The notes under the pieces: generated by a model
What the model was told of the DNA's origin: nothing
The model's input: the letters and a program-made list of their open reading frames with translations, nothing else
Database searches by the model: none
Part shown: piece by piece, positions 45,322-54,382 of the stretch
Numbering within the stretch: position 1 is the first letter of the stretch
Layout of the letters: each line of letters starts with the position of its first letter
Source: JALORV01 sp963724365
Lineage (GTDB): Bacteria; Pseudomonadota; Gammaproteobacteria; Burkholderiales; Burkholderiaceae_F
DNA: 64,000 bases
Direction: 5' to 3'
NCBI GenBank assembly: GCA_963724365.1
Contig: CAVRUR010000007.1
Span: 19,993 to 83,992 of the forward strand
Program-made: the position numbers and the translations under genes

Positions 45322-45453
45322 GGGAAAGTGAGCCCGGCGGACGCCGCCGGGCCGCCCGGCCCCGCATCGGTCCCGAGTCGGCCCCGTGTCGGCAAAGTCG
45401 AGCCGCGTTCCTGTGCGGCCGTTGACGAACGTCAAGTGCTGCCATGGGCCGGC

Positions 45454-45480
45454 CTTGAAGCGGGTCGGGGCCGGACTATG
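45454..45480 (+). promoter_or_regulatory. Candidate sigma-32-like promoter of the second small heat-shock gene
   Basis: CTTGAAG (45454-45460) and the sequence CCGGACTATG (45471-45480) resemble a weaker heat-shock promoter, about 55 bases before the start at 45535. The inverted repeat TTGAC-GAAC-GTCAA lies 30 bases further upstream. Confidence 0.4.
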
Positions 45481-45534
45481 TTGAAAGTGGAGGTCCGGAG
45501 CGTCTTCCGGGCCAGGTCCAGTAGAGGAGGTCCT

Positions 45535-45984
45535 ATGGCAAATCTCCTGGTACGACGTCGCAATGATCCGTTCACGCCGCTGTTCGGCGACTGGATGGAC
45601 GATCTGTGGAACCGCACCGGAATTGCAACGATGCCGCGCTACGCCGACATGCCGGGTGTCGAGCGCGCACTGATGGATGTGGTCGACAAGAACGACCACT
45701 TCGAAATCAAGGTCGACATGCCGGGCGTGAAGAAGGAAGACATCGACGTATCGATCGAAGGATCGCGCGTGGCGATCCGGGCGGAGACGCAAAGCACGAA
45801 GGAAGAGAAGGAAGGCGAGCGCGTGCTCCACACCGAGCGATTCGCCGCGATGTATGCGCGGACGTTTGAACTGCCGGCTGACGTCACTGAAGCGGGTGCC
45901 GAGGCACACTATGAGAACGGTGTCCTGACGCTCACTTTGCCCAAGCGCGCACCGTTGGCGAGCAGGAAGCTGACGATCAACTGA
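45535..45984 (+). CDS. Small heat-shock protein (Hsp20/alpha-crystallin family), copy 2
   Basis: A 149-residue sHSP. The start MANLLVRRRNDPFTPLFGDW is followed by the alpha-crystallin domain (MDVVDKNDHFEIKVDMPGVK ... HYENGVLTLTLPKRAPLASR). It is more acidic in the middle (Lys/Glu-rich QSTKEEKEGERVLHTERF) than copy 1. Pairs of related sHSPs often form mixed oligomers; that is an inference here. It has its own upstream region and GGAGG at 45525, and a terminator follows. Confidence 0.9.
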   Translation: MANLLVRRRNDPFTPLFGDWMDDLWNRTGIATMPRYADMPGVERALMDVVDKNDHFEIKVDMPGVKKEDIDVSIEGSRVAIRAETQSTKEEKEGERVLHTERFAAMYARTFELPADVTEAGAEAHYENGVLTLTLPKRAPLASRKLTIN

Positions 45985-46037
45985 CTCCAGTGGGGCGCCT
46001 CCAGGGCGGCGCAGCGCAATACTGTGTCGCCGGCGCC

Positions 46038-46069
46038 ACGGCCGCTGCTCCCGCAGCGGCCGTTTTTTG
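46038..46069 (+). terminator. Intrinsic terminator of the small heat-shock genes
   Basis: ACGGCCGCTGC (46038-46048) pairs with GCAGCGGCCGT (46053-46063) around TCCC, followed by a run of T. It lies 54 bases after the second sHSP stop. Confidence 0.88.
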
Positions 46070-46121
46070 TCGGCGAAGAGCGAACCCGAGCCGGCAAGTG
46101 AAGGTCCGTAGAATCCACCGG

Positions 46122-48467
46122 ATGCTCTGCAAGCTGAATGATTTCACTCGCACTGCCCTGGCTGGCGCAGCCGCGATCCTCCTACTTTCCGTCGCCGCCG
46201 CGGCAGCGGCACAGGGCACTCCGCTCAGCACGCTACTGAAGGGTGCTTCGTCCGGCGCGGCTCCCAAGGCGACGGCGTCACCCTCCGCCGAAGATACGAT
46301 CCCCGCACTCGAAGCGCGCCTGGACCAGGCGCAGCGCGACGTCGAGGCAGAGCGGTCCGGCCAGCGCCCGGTGGCCGCCGGTGCTACACCGAGTCAGGTG
46401 AGTGAGGTCGGCTGGCTGCTGCAGCGCATTGCGGCACTGCTCCAGAGTCAGCTCGATGTCCTGCGCGAGATCGAGTCCGCCCGCACCGCGAGAGAGGAAT
46501 CCGAACGGGTGGCCAAGGCAGCGCCCGCCCCTGAGCCAGGTCCCTACACCGTGACCCAGCTGGACGACCTGTACGGGCAACTCGATGCCGAACGCACCCG
46601 GCTCAGCTCTTTCGAGTCGGTCGCGAAGCTCAACAAGGAAGAGATCGAGCGCCTCGAGGCGATCTACAAGGAACGGCAGTCCGAGGAGCGTCTGGCGCTC
46701 GATCAGGCAGCTCGCGGTCAGTCGGCTGCCCTCGAGGTTGCCAAGCTGCGCACGCGACGCATCGCCGAGGCAATCGAACTGCTCAGCCTGCAGGGCCGAC
46801 TGAACGACGAACTGGCGCTCGCTTCCCGGCAGCGGATTGCCCTGCTCGAACGCGGTGCGGCAGCGATGAATCGCAACTACCGCTTCAGCCCGGAAGAGCT
46901 CGAGCGTGTGACCAAGGCGATCCAGGCCAGGATCGCCGTCATTGAACAGCAGCTGGAGGCCACGAACGCGGCGCGCGCGACGGCGACCAGCGAGCGCGAC
47001 CGGGCACGCCAGGCAATCGACGCGCTGCCCAATCCCACGACTGCCGGCGAAGTGCGCCTGCGCGCGGAGGCCGACGCACGGCTGCATGCCGCCGCCGTCA
47101 CCCTCGATGCGCTGCGGGCACAGCAAAGTGCGCTGACCTCGCTGCGCGGCATGTCTCCGCTCGCGGTCGAGCTCTGGAACCAGCGTTACACGGCGATCAA
47201 CAGCAAGGATCCGGAAGCGCGGCGGACAGCCATTGCGGCGCTGAATACCACCTTCAGTCGGGTGCGGTCCTTGCAGTCGTATGCGAGCGACCTGGGCATC
47301 CTGATCGACACGGCGGTACAGGAGCAGCAGCGTCGCGTCGACGGTCTGGACCCGAAATCCCCCGTGCGGCGCTATGAAGAGGCTGCGCTGGCGGCGATCC
47401 GGCACGCCGACGAGGTGGTCGGCGAACTGCAGGTCGCGGCGGTGAAGGTTCGCGCCGCGGCTACGCACTGGAACCGAGAGTTCGCGTCGGCAGCAGCCGA
47501 TCGCACCGTCGAGGAGCGGCTGACTGAGGTCTGGGTCGATACGAAGGATGTCGCCCGCGACGTCTGGAATTTCGAACTCTTCGCCGTCGAGGACACGATC
47601 GACATCGGTGGCCGTTCGACGACGGTGTCACGCGGAGTGACAATCGGCAAGAGCATCGGCGCCCTGCTGATCTTTGTTGTCGGCTTCTCGATTGCCGGAG
47701 CGCTGGCGCGCCGCGCCCAGCACTTGATGGTGACCCGCTTTTCCATGGCGGACTCGCAGGCCAAGGTGCTGCGGCGCTGGGCGATGATGCTGACGGGCTT
47801 CGTGCTGCTGGTGCTCACGCTCAACCTGGCGCGCATACCGCTGACGGTATTTGCCTTCATGGGCGGTGCGCTTGCGATCGGCATCGGCTTCGGCACACAG
47901 ACGCTGCTCAAGAACCTCATCAGCGGCATCATCGTGCTGTTCGAGCGCAAGGTACGTGTGGGCGACATCGTTGACGTCGAGGGCGTCCAGGGCATCGTCA
48001 CCGCGGTCGACATCCGTTCGACGACCGTGCGGCAGTTCGACGGCATCGAGACCATGGTCCCGAACGCGATGCTGCTCGAGAACAAGGTCACCAACTGGAC
48101 CGGCGAATCGCCGACCATGCGGCGCGTGGTCAAGGTTGGCGTCGCCTACGGATCGTCGACGCGCCAGGTGGCGGATATCCTGCAGCAGGCTGCCGCCGAA
48201 CACGGCCTGGTCATGAAGGACCCGGTGCCGCTCGTGATCTTCGAGGACTTTGGCGACAACGCGCTCGTGTTCGCACTGTACTTCTGGGTCGACGTGGCAA
48301 AGAACAGCGGCATGCAGGTGCAGAGCGACCTGCGTTTCATGCTGGAGAAGCGCCTGACCGATGCCGGCATTTCGATCGCGTTTCCGCAACGGGACATCCA
48401 CCTCGCCGCCGCGCGACCGCTGCAGATCGAGGTGGTCTCGGCCACGCCAGCGGCGCCGGCATCCTGA
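46122..48467 (+). CDS. Large MscS-family mechanosensitive channel with coiled-coil periplasmic part
   Basis: A 781-residue protein. A signal peptide or first helix (LAGAAAILLLSVAAAAAAQG) is followed by about 470 residues of helical, coiled-coil-rich periplasmic domain (heptad stretches such as LNKEEIERLEAIYKERQSEE). Three membrane helices then lead to the MscS pore and beta domain: PLTVFAFMGGALAIGIGFGT, LLKNLISGIIVLFERKVRVG, VDIRSTTVRQFDGIETMVPN. It resembles MscK/DUF3772-type channels that open on membrane tension and protect against osmotic shock. A TAGAAT box ends seven bases before the ATG. Its stop overlaps the ribD start (TGATG). Confidence 0.88.
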   Translation: MLCKLNDFTRTALAGAAAILLLSVAAAAAAQGTPLSTLLKGASSGAAPKATASPSAEDTIPALEARLDQAQRDVEAERSGQRPVAAGATPSQVSEVGWLLQRIAALLQSQLDVLREIESARTAREESERVAKAAPAPEPGPYTVTQLDDLYGQLDAERTRLSSFESVAKLNKEEIERLEAIYKERQSEERLALDQAARGQSAALEVAKLRTRRIAEAIELLSLQGRLNDELALASRQRIALLERGAAAMNRNYRFSPEELERVTKAIQARIAVIEQQLEATNAARATATSERDRARQAIDALPNPTTAGEVRLRAEADARLHAAAVTLDALRAQQSALTSLRGMSPLAVELWNQRYTAINSKDPEARRTAIAALNTTFSRVRSLQSYASDLGILIDTAVQEQQRRVDGLDPKSPVRRYEEAALAAIRHADEVVGELQVAAVKVRAAATHWNREFASAAADRTVEERLTEVWVDTKDVARDVWNFELFAVEDTIDIGGRSTTVSRGVTIGKSIGALLIFVVGFSIAGALARRAQHLMVTRFSMADSQAKVLRRWAMMLTGFVLLVLTLNLARIPLTVFAFMGGALAIGIGFGTQTLLKNLISGIIVLFERKVRVGDIVDVEGVQGIVTAVDIRSTTVRQFDGIETMVPNAMLLENKVTNWTGESPTMRRVVKVGVAYGSSTRQVADILQQAAAEHGLVMKDPVPLVIFEDFGDNALVFALYFWVDVAKNSGMQVQSDLRFMLEKRLTDAGISIAFPQRDIHLAAARPLQIEVVSATPAAPAS

Positions 48468-49562
48468 TGTACGACGCCGCCGACCGCGAGTTCATGTCCC
48501 GCGCGCTGGGGCTGGCCGGCCCGTGCGATGAACGACGCGGCGCCAAATCCGCGCGTCGGCTGCGTCATCGTGCGCGAGGGCAGGGTCATCGGCGAAGGCT
48601 GGACCCAGCCGCCGGGATCCAACCACGCAGAGATCGAGGCGCTGCTCGACGCACGTCGCAACGGTCACGACGTACGCGGCGCGACGGTCTATGTGACGCT
48701 CGAGCCGTGCAGCCATTTTGGCCGCACGCCGCCGTGTTCCACGGCGTTGATCGAGGCGCATGTCGGCCGCGTCATCGCCGCCGTCGAGGACCCGAATCCC
48801 CTGGTCGCTGGCACCGGACTCGAGATGCTGCGCAGTGCGGACATCGACGTGCGCTGCGGCCTGCTGGAGCAGGAAGCGGCCGAAATGAACATCGGTTTTT
48901 TCTCGCGCATGCAGCGCGGGAGGCCATGGGTCCGCATGAAGATCGCGGCCAGCCTGGACGGCAAGACGGCGCTGGAAAGCGGCGTGTCGAAGTGGATCAC
49001 ATCCGAGGAGGCGCGCCGCGATGGCCATGCCTGGCGCGCGCGGGCCTGTGTGCTGCTGACCGGCATCGGCACGGTACGAGCGGACAATCCACAGCTCGAT
49101 GTGCGCCTGGTCGAGACACCGCGCCAGCCGCTGCGCGTGCTGGTCGACAGCCGTCTCGAGGTCGATCCCGGTGCGCGCCTCTTCGATGGTGCGGGCAAGG
49201 TGCTGGTCGCTACGGCGACTTCCCTGCCGGAGCGCGCGGCAGCACTGCAGGCCCGCGGAGTCGAATTGCTCGAACTGCCGGACGCTCAGGGCAAGGTCGA
49301 CCTGGCTGCGCTGATGCGTGAGCTCGCGCGTCGACACGTCAACGAGGTGCATGTGGAAGCGGGGTTCCGGCTGAACGGGTCGCTGGTCAAGGCGGGCATC
49401 GTCGACGAGCTGCTGGTCTACCTCGCGCCGATGCTGATCGGGGAGGCGCAGGGGATGCTGCACCTGCCGGCACTTTCCGATCTCGCGCAGGCGCAAAAGC
49501 TCGAGTTTCTCGAGGTTGCGCCGGTGGGTGGCGACGTGCGCATTCGTGCTCGTCTGGTCTGA
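48467..49562 (+). CDS. ribD: Riboflavin deaminase/reductase RibD, one frameshift
   Basis: Bifunctional enzyme for the deamination and reduction steps of riboflavin synthesis. The start MYDAADREFMSRALGLA is in one frame; one extra G near 48518 shifts to MNDAAPNPRVGCVIVREGRV. Zinc motifs of the deaminase are NHAEIEAL (HAE) and TLEPCSHFGRTPPCSTALIE (PCxxxGxxPPC). The reductase half begins at about residue 145 (WVRMKIAASLDGKTALESGV) and ends VGGDVRIRARLV. The span is 3n+1, and the repaired length is about 364 residues. Because the gene is normally needed for riboflavin prototrophy, the frameshift is likely a sequence error. Confidence 0.93.
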
Positions 49563-49571
49563 GGGGTACGC

Positions 49572-50198
49572 ATGTTCACGGGTCTCGTGCAGGGCATCGG
49601 ACGGATCGAGCGGACGGAACCCTTTGCCGACGGTGCTGGAGTTCGCATCACGGTCGACGCCTCGCGCGTGCCCGGTTTCGTCGTGCAGGTCGGCGACAGC
49701 ATTGCGCTCAACGGCGCCTGCATGACGGCCACGACGGTCGACGGGATGCGCTTCACGGCCGATGTGTCCGGGGAGAGCCTGGCCCGGACCGCTGGGCTCG
49801 ACGCGCCGGGTGAAGTGAACATCGAGACCTCGTTGCGGTTGGGCGACGCCATCGGCGGCCACCTCGTCGCGGGCCATGTCGACGGTGTCGGCGAGGTGAC
49901 ACGCCATGCCGCGGTGGGCGAATCGTGGGAATTGGTGATCGTCGCGCCGCCCGAACTCGGCAAGTATCTCGCCGTGAAGGGATCGATCGCCGTCAACGGC
50001 GTGAGCCTGACGGTGAACCGCGTCACCGATACGCCGGCGGGCTGCGAGTTCTCGCTCAACATCATCCCGCACACCCAGGCCGTGACGACGCTGCATCGGC
50101 TGCGTCCCGGTGCGCGCGTCAACCTCGAAGCCGACCTGATCGCGCGTTACGTGGAGCGCATGCTTCCCGGAATGAACGAGGGCGTGGTCAAGCCCTGA
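49572..50198 (+). CDS. ribE: Riboflavin synthase (alpha subunit)
   Basis: A 208-residue enzyme that makes riboflavin by dismutation of two lumazine molecules. Two similar barrels are visible: MFTGLVQGIGRIERTEP with GDSIALNGACMTATTV, and IGGHLVAGHVDGVGEVTR with GSIAVNGVSLTVNRVTD. Follows ribD after nine bases. The symbol ribC is used for the same enzyme in some species. Intact. Confidence 0.95.
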   Translation: MFTGLVQGIGRIERTEPFADGAGVRITVDASRVPGFVVQVGDSIALNGACMTATTVDGMRFTADVSGESLARTAGLDAPGEVNIETSLRLGDAIGGHLVAGHVDGVGEVTRHAAVGESWELVIVAPPELGKYLAVKGSIAVNGVSLTVNRVTDTPAGCEFSLNIIPHTQAVTTLHRLRPGARVNLEADLIARYVERMLPGMNEGVVKP

Positions 50199-50204
50199 CT
50201 GCCC

Positions 50205-50885
50205 ATGAACAACGGGATCGCCGGCTGGCTGCTTGCGCTGGCGATCAGCGGCGCGCTGATTCCATGGAGCCGGCACGAGCAGCGCCCGGCCGCGGTCGGC
50301 GCCTTCGCACTGCTGCTGCTCTACGTCGTTGCGCTCGCGGTTGCCGGTTGGCTGCTCGATCCGGACTGGCGCGCGTGGGCGCCGGCCATCGCGGCCGCGG
50401 CCGTGTGGCTCGCATTCCACCCGCTGCTGGCTATTGGCCGACTAACGCCCGCAGAGGTCGGCCTGGTGCCGCCGCGCCCGGGCAGTGCACGACCGGCGTT
50501 CATGGCCACGGCCATCGCACTGGTGCTGAACGCAATCATCGTCGGCATGCGTGGGCCGACGGCGATGAGTGTGGCGGGTCCGCTGATGCTCGCCGTCGTG
50601 CTGGCGGCGATGGTCGAGGAACTGGTGTTTCGCGGCGTGATCCTGGCACTGGCCGATCGGGCGCATCCGCCACGCTGGAACTTCTGGGGCGCACCGATCG
50701 GCATCGGCGGCCTGGCCGTGACGGCCGCGTTCGTGGCACTGCATGGCGTTCGGCCCGGCCTGCTGCTGGGCGTGGTGCCGGCGGCGATCCTCTATCTTTG
50801 GCTGCGTGCACGCACCGGCAGCCTGATCGCACCCATCGCCGCGCATGTGCTGTGGAACCTGTCGGTACTGCTCATGCATCGCTGA
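50205..50885 (+). CDS. CPBP-family intramembrane protease
   Basis: A 226-residue membrane protein with about six to eight helices. The CPBP/CAAX-protease motifs are present: AAMVEELVFRGVIL (EExxxR), FVALHGVRPGLLLG (first His) and APIAAHVLWNLSVL (HxxxN). These proteins are glutamic-type intramembrane peptidases, or have related roles; no substrate is known. It sits inside the riboflavin cluster, seven bases after ribE, which probably reflects shared transcription rather than function. Confidence 0.87.
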   Translation: MNNGIAGWLLALAISGALIPWSRHEQRPAAVGAFALLLLYVVALAVAGWLLDPDWRAWAPAIAAAAVWLAFHPLLAIGRLTPAEVGLVPPRPGSARPAFMATAIALVLNAIIVGMRGPTAMSVAGPLMLAVVLAAMVEELVFRGVILALADRAHPPRWNFWGAPIGIGGLAVTAAFVALHGVRPGLLLGVVPAAILYLWLRARTGSLIAPIAAHVLWNLSVLLMHR

Positions 50886-50947
50886 CACTTGATCGAGTCC
50901 CGCTCCAACCAAAACTGCCCGAATCACTCTCCGGCCCGCTTCCGCCC

Positions 50948-52078
50948 ATGTCCAAACTCTTCACTCCCCATGCTCTGCGGTCGCTAGAACTGCCGAATCG
51001 CATCGTCGTCTCGCCGATGTGCCAGTACTCGGCCCACGACGGCAGCGCCACTGATTGGCACTGGGCCCACCTGGGATCGCTCGCGTTGTCCGGAGCCGGG
51101 CTGCTCACCATCGAGGCGACGGCGGTGACGGCGGCCGGTCGTATCACGCTTGGGGACCTCGGCCTGTACAGCGATGCGAACGAAGAGGCGCTGGCCGGCG
51201 TGCTGCGGATGATCCGTGCGGTGGCACCGATCCGGGTTGCTGTCCAGCTGGCACATGCCGGGCGCAAGGCGTCGAGCCGCGAACCGTGGAACGGAGGCAA
51301 GCTGTTGCCGCGCGATCAGGGAGGATGGCTGCCGGAGGCGCCGTCGGCCCTGGCGCACGGACTCGACGAATCGCCGCCGCGCGCTCTCGACGAAGGTGAC
51401 CTTGCACGCCTGTGCACTGCCTTCGCCGAAGCGGCCACGCGCGCGGCACGCCTGGGCATCGAAGGGATCGAGATTCATGCCGCGCACGGCTACCTGTTGC
51501 ACGAATTCCTGTCACCGGTGGCGAACCGACGCACCGACCGCTATGGCGGATCGCTCGAGAACCGCATGCGTTTTCCGCTCGAGGTATTCGATGCCGTGCG
51601 CGCCGCCTTTCCCGCCGATCGGCCGGTCGGCATGCGCATTTCCGCGACGGACTGGCTGGAGGAACTCGAGCCGACGCCGCCGAGTTGGACACTGGAGCAG
51701 TCGCTGGCCCTGGCGCGCGAGCTCAAGGCGCGCGGCTGCGACTGGATCGACGTGTCCAGCGGGGGCGTGTCGCCGCAACAGCGCATCAAGCCGGCACCGG
51801 GCTACCAGGTGCCGTTCGCCGAGATCATCCGCAACGAGATCGGCCTGACGACCATGGCCGTCGGCATGATCACCGAGCCGCGTCAGGCCGAAGCCATCGT
51901 CGCCGAGGGCCGTGCCGACCTGGTCGCGCTGGCGCGCGGAATGCTTTTCGATCCGCGCTGGCCATGGCGGGCCGCAATCGAACTCGGCGGTGTGGTCGCA
52001 GGCCCACGGCAGTACTGGCGATCGCTGCCACGCGAGGCCGGCGCCGTCTTCGGTCCACTGACGTTCGGCCAGCGCTGA
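50948..52078 (+). CDS. Old-yellow-enzyme type NADH:flavin oxidoreductase (YqjM/XenA-like)
   Basis: A 376-residue FMN enzyme that reduces activated double bonds. It starts MSKLFTPHALRSLELPNRIV; SPMCQYSAHDG holds the Cys that tunes FMN in the YqjM class; IEIHAAHGYLLHEFLSPVAN carries the substrate-binding His pair and NRRTDRYGGSLENRMRFPLE the family signature. The C-terminal phosphate-binding part is MAVGMITEPRQAEAIV. It lies between the rib genes and may profit from their FMN supply, though this is only context. Intact. Confidence 0.93.
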   Translation: MSKLFTPHALRSLELPNRIVVSPMCQYSAHDGSATDWHWAHLGSLALSGAGLLTIEATAVTAAGRITLGDLGLYSDANEEALAGVLRMIRAVAPIRVAVQLAHAGRKASSREPWNGGKLLPRDQGGWLPEAPSALAHGLDESPPRALDEGDLARLCTAFAEAATRAARLGIEGIEIHAAHGYLLHEFLSPVANRRTDRYGGSLENRMRFPLEVFDAVRAAFPADRPVGMRISATDWLEELEPTPPSWTLEQSLALARELKARGCDWIDVSSGGVSPQQRIKPAPGYQVPFAEIIRNEIGLTTMAVGMITEPRQAEAIVAEGRADLVALARGMLFDPRWPWRAAIELGGVVAGPRQYWRSLPREAGAVFGPLTFGQR

Positions 52079-52171
52079 CGGCGCGTTCGGTACCGCACGA
52101 GCCGCACAGGGCGGCCGACGGAGCATGGACGACTAGAATCGCCACTTCTGGGCGTGTCCCCGGGAGGTCGC

Positions 52172-53320
52172 ATGAACGCACTGTCGCTGGTCACCGGCCG
52201 TTCGGAGTCGTCCGGGTCGATTGCGGGCGTGCCCGAGATCCTCGACGAACTGCGCAAGGGCAACATCGTCGTGCTGGTCGACGACGAGGATCGCGAGAAC
52301 GAAGGCGATCTCGTCTTCGCGGCGGACTTCGTCACGCCGGAAAAGATCAATTTCATGGCCAAGCATGCGCGCGGGCTGGTCTGCCTGACGCTGACCGAGG
52401 CCCACGCGCGGCAGCTCGCGCTGCCACCGATGGCACGTGCCAATGGCACCGTGCATGGCACGAACTTCACGGTCTCGATCGAGGCCGCCGAGGGCGTGAC
52501 GACCGGAATCTCCGCGGCCGATCGCGCGCGCACGGTCTGGGTGGCGACCCGCACGAATGCGAAACCGGCGGACATCGTGCAGCCGGGGCACATCTTCCCC
52601 GTGGTCGCGCAGGCGGGTGGCGTGCTGATGCGCGCCGGACACACCGAGGCCGGCTGCGACCTGACGCAGCTGGCCGGACTGACGCCCGCCGCCGTGATCT
52701 GCGAAATCATGAACGACGACGGCACGATGGCACGCCTGCCCGACCTGATCCCGTTCGCCCAGACGCACGGACTGAAGGTCGGCACGATTGCCGATCTCAT
52801 CCACTACCGTGCGGCGACCGAGTCGATCATCGAGCGTTGCGGCAGCCGGCGCGTGCAGTTGCCGGCCGGCGAGTTCGAGCTTGTCGTCTATCGCGACAAG
52901 CCGAGCGGCGCGCCGCACCTGGCGCTCGTCAAGGGAGTCATTGATCCGGAGCGTGAATCGCTGGTGCGTGTGCACGAGCCGGTGTCGGTGCTCGACTTCC
53001 TCGACGCCACGGCGAGCACGCACTCCTGGCCGATCCCGAAGGCGCTGGCCGCCATTGCGCGGGCCGAGGCCGGCGTGCTGGTGCTGCTCAACTGCGCCGA
53101 GCCGTCCGACCGGCTCTTCGCCAAGTTCGATGCTCTGGCGACTTCGGAGTCCGGCGACGAGGGAGCGCGCCAGGCCCGCATGGACCTGCGCACCTACGGC
53201 ATCGGTGCGCAGATCCTGCGCGATCTCAATGTCGGCCAGATGAAGCTGCTGGCGCGTCCGCGCAAGATGCCGTCGATGGCCGGCTTCGGGCTGCACACGA
53301 CGGCGTTCATAGAAAGCTGA
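52172..53320 (+). CDS. ribBA: Dihydroxybutanone-phosphate synthase RibB with degenerate RibA-like domain
   Basis: The first ~205 residues are a complete RibB domain, which makes the four-carbon precursor of riboflavin: VDDEDRENEGDLVFAADFVT (metal and substrate acidic loop) and RAGHTEAGCDLTQLAGL. The second half follows the GTP cyclohydrolase II fold but lacks the three zinc cysteines: where the active enzyme has a Cys-rich block after LVRVH, this one reads LVRVHEPVSVLDFLDATAST. So GTP cyclohydrolase II activity is not expected, and a separate ribA should exist elsewhere; many betaproteobacteria appear to have this form. The ATG at 52172 follows GGGAGG. No FMN riboswitch is seen upstream. 382 residues, intact. 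Confidence 0.93.
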   Translation: MNALSLVTGRSESSGSIAGVPEILDELRKGNIVVLVDDEDRENEGDLVFAADFVTPEKINFMAKHARGLVCLTLTEAHARQLALPPMARANGTVHGTNFTVSIEAAEGVTTGISAADRARTVWVATRTNAKPADIVQPGHIFPVVAQAGGVLMRAGHTEAGCDLTQLAGLTPAAVICEIMNDDGTMARLPDLIPFAQTHGLKVGTIADLIHYRAATESIIERCGSRRVQLPAGEFELVVYRDKPSGAPHLALVKGVIDPERESLVRVHEPVSVLDFLDATASTHSWPIPKALAAIARAEAGVLVLLNCAEPSDRLFAKFDALATSESGDEGARQARMDLRTYGIGAQILRDLNVGQMKLLARPRKMPSMAGFGLHTTAFIES

Positions 53321-53396
53321 ACTCAGAGCTGAACTCGCGCGTCGCCGCAGGCGTCGTGCGAAACCGCTCGCGTACACTGCATCGCCTGGAGGACAC

Positions 53397-53882
53397 ATGG
53401 CGATCGACTATCTCGCGCCCGACTTCGACGGCGCCGATCTGAGGATCGGAATCGTCCAGGCGCGCTTCAACGAGTGGGCCGGGCGGGCGCTGCTGGAGGC
53501 CTGCGTCAGCGAGCTGGTCACACTCGGCGTCGACGAGGATGACGTCACGCACCTGACCGTGCCCGGATCGCTGGAGATCCCGGTGGCCCTGGCCAAGCTC
53601 GCCTCCACCGAGGACTTCGATGCACTGATCGCGCTCGGATGCGTGATCCGCGGTGAGACTTTCCACTTCGAGGTCGTGTCCAACGAGTCGGCGCGTGGAG
53701 TTGCCCAGGTCGCGTTGACCTACGGCGTCCCGGTTGCCAACGGAATCATCACTGCAGAAAGCGATGAGCAGGCGCGCGCACGAGTCGGCGAGAAGGGCCG
53801 TGACGCTGCGCGCGTTGCCGTCGAGATGGCGAATCTGCTCTGGGCACTGGATGAAAATGGCGACGAAACCGTCGTCGACTGA
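53397..53882 (+). CDS. ribH: Lumazine synthase (6,7-dimethyl-8-ribityllumazine synthase)
   Basis: A 161-residue enzyme that joins the ribB product with the pyrimidine from RibD; it usually forms shells of 60 subunits. Motifs are GIVQARFNEWAGRALLEACV, VPGSLEIPVALAKLA and LGCVIRGETFHFEVVSNESA with the catalytic His, then VPVANGIITAESDEQARARV. Preceded by GGAGG. Its last 26 bases overlap the start of nusB. Confidence 0.96.
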   Translation: MAIDYLAPDFDGADLRIGIVQARFNEWAGRALLEACVSELVTLGVDEDDVTHLTVPGSLEIPVALAKLASTEDFDALIALGCVIRGETFHFEVVSNESARGVAQVALTYGVPVANGIITAESDEQARARVGEKGRDAARVAVEMANLLWALDENGDETVVD

Positions 53883-54360
53883 TCAGCCGACGGCTGCCCC
53901 TCGTGGCGGCAGCCGCAGCGCCCGGCGTCGTGCGCGTGAACTGGCGGTTCAGGGCCTGTACGAATGGCTGGTCGGCGGTCAGGACGCCGCGGCCATTGAA
54001 GGGCATCTGGCGGAAACCCGCGGCGCCGACGGCCTCGAAGAGCTGACGGCTCGAACCGACATGCAGCACTATCGTGAATTGCTCAATGGAGCGATCGGTG
54101 GTGCCGGTGCGCTGCGGGCCGACTTCGCGCCGCACCTCGATCGCGGTGTCGAGGCACTGTCGCCAGTGGAGCACGGCATCCTGCTGCTGGCCACCTACGA
54201 GCTGAAGCATCGAACCGAGATCCCGTATCGCGTCGTTATCAACGAGGCGGTGGAACTCGCCAAGAGCTTCGGCGGCACCGAGGGATTCAAGTACGTCAAT
54301 GGCGTGCTGGACAAGGTGGCCGCACAGCTGCGGTCGGCCGAAGTCGCCGCGCGCGCCTGA
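53857..54360 (+). CDS. nusB: Transcription antitermination factor NusB
   Basis: A 167-residue all-helical protein that binds boxA RNA together with NusE and prevents early termination of rRNA transcripts. It contains SARRRARELAVQGLYEWLVG, HGILLLATYELKHRTEIPYR and NEAVELAKSFGGTEGFKYVN, then GVLDKVA, the standard signatures. The start at 53857 (MATKPSSTD) lies within ribH; an ATG two codons upstream (53851) is equally possible. The order ribH-nusB is typical. Confidence 0.95.
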   Translation: MATKPSSTDQPTAAPRGGSRSARRRARELAVQGLYEWLVGGQDAAAIEGHLAETRGADGLEELTARTDMQHYRELLNGAIGGAGALRADFAPHLDRGVEALSPVEHGILLLATYELKHRTEIPYRVVINEAVELAKSFGGTEGFKYVNGVLDKVAAQLRSAEVAARA

Positions 54361-54382
54361 CCGGCGGGCGCGGGGCCACGCC

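Noticed and set aside
48492..50420. Minus-strand open frame of 642 codons opposite ribD-ribE
   Set aside because: High-GC shadow of well-supported plus-strand genes; composition is Arg/His/Gln-rich without any domain.
52079..52171. FMN riboswitch upstream of ribBA
   Set aside because: The gap is under 100 bases and lacks the conserved FMN aptamer blocks.
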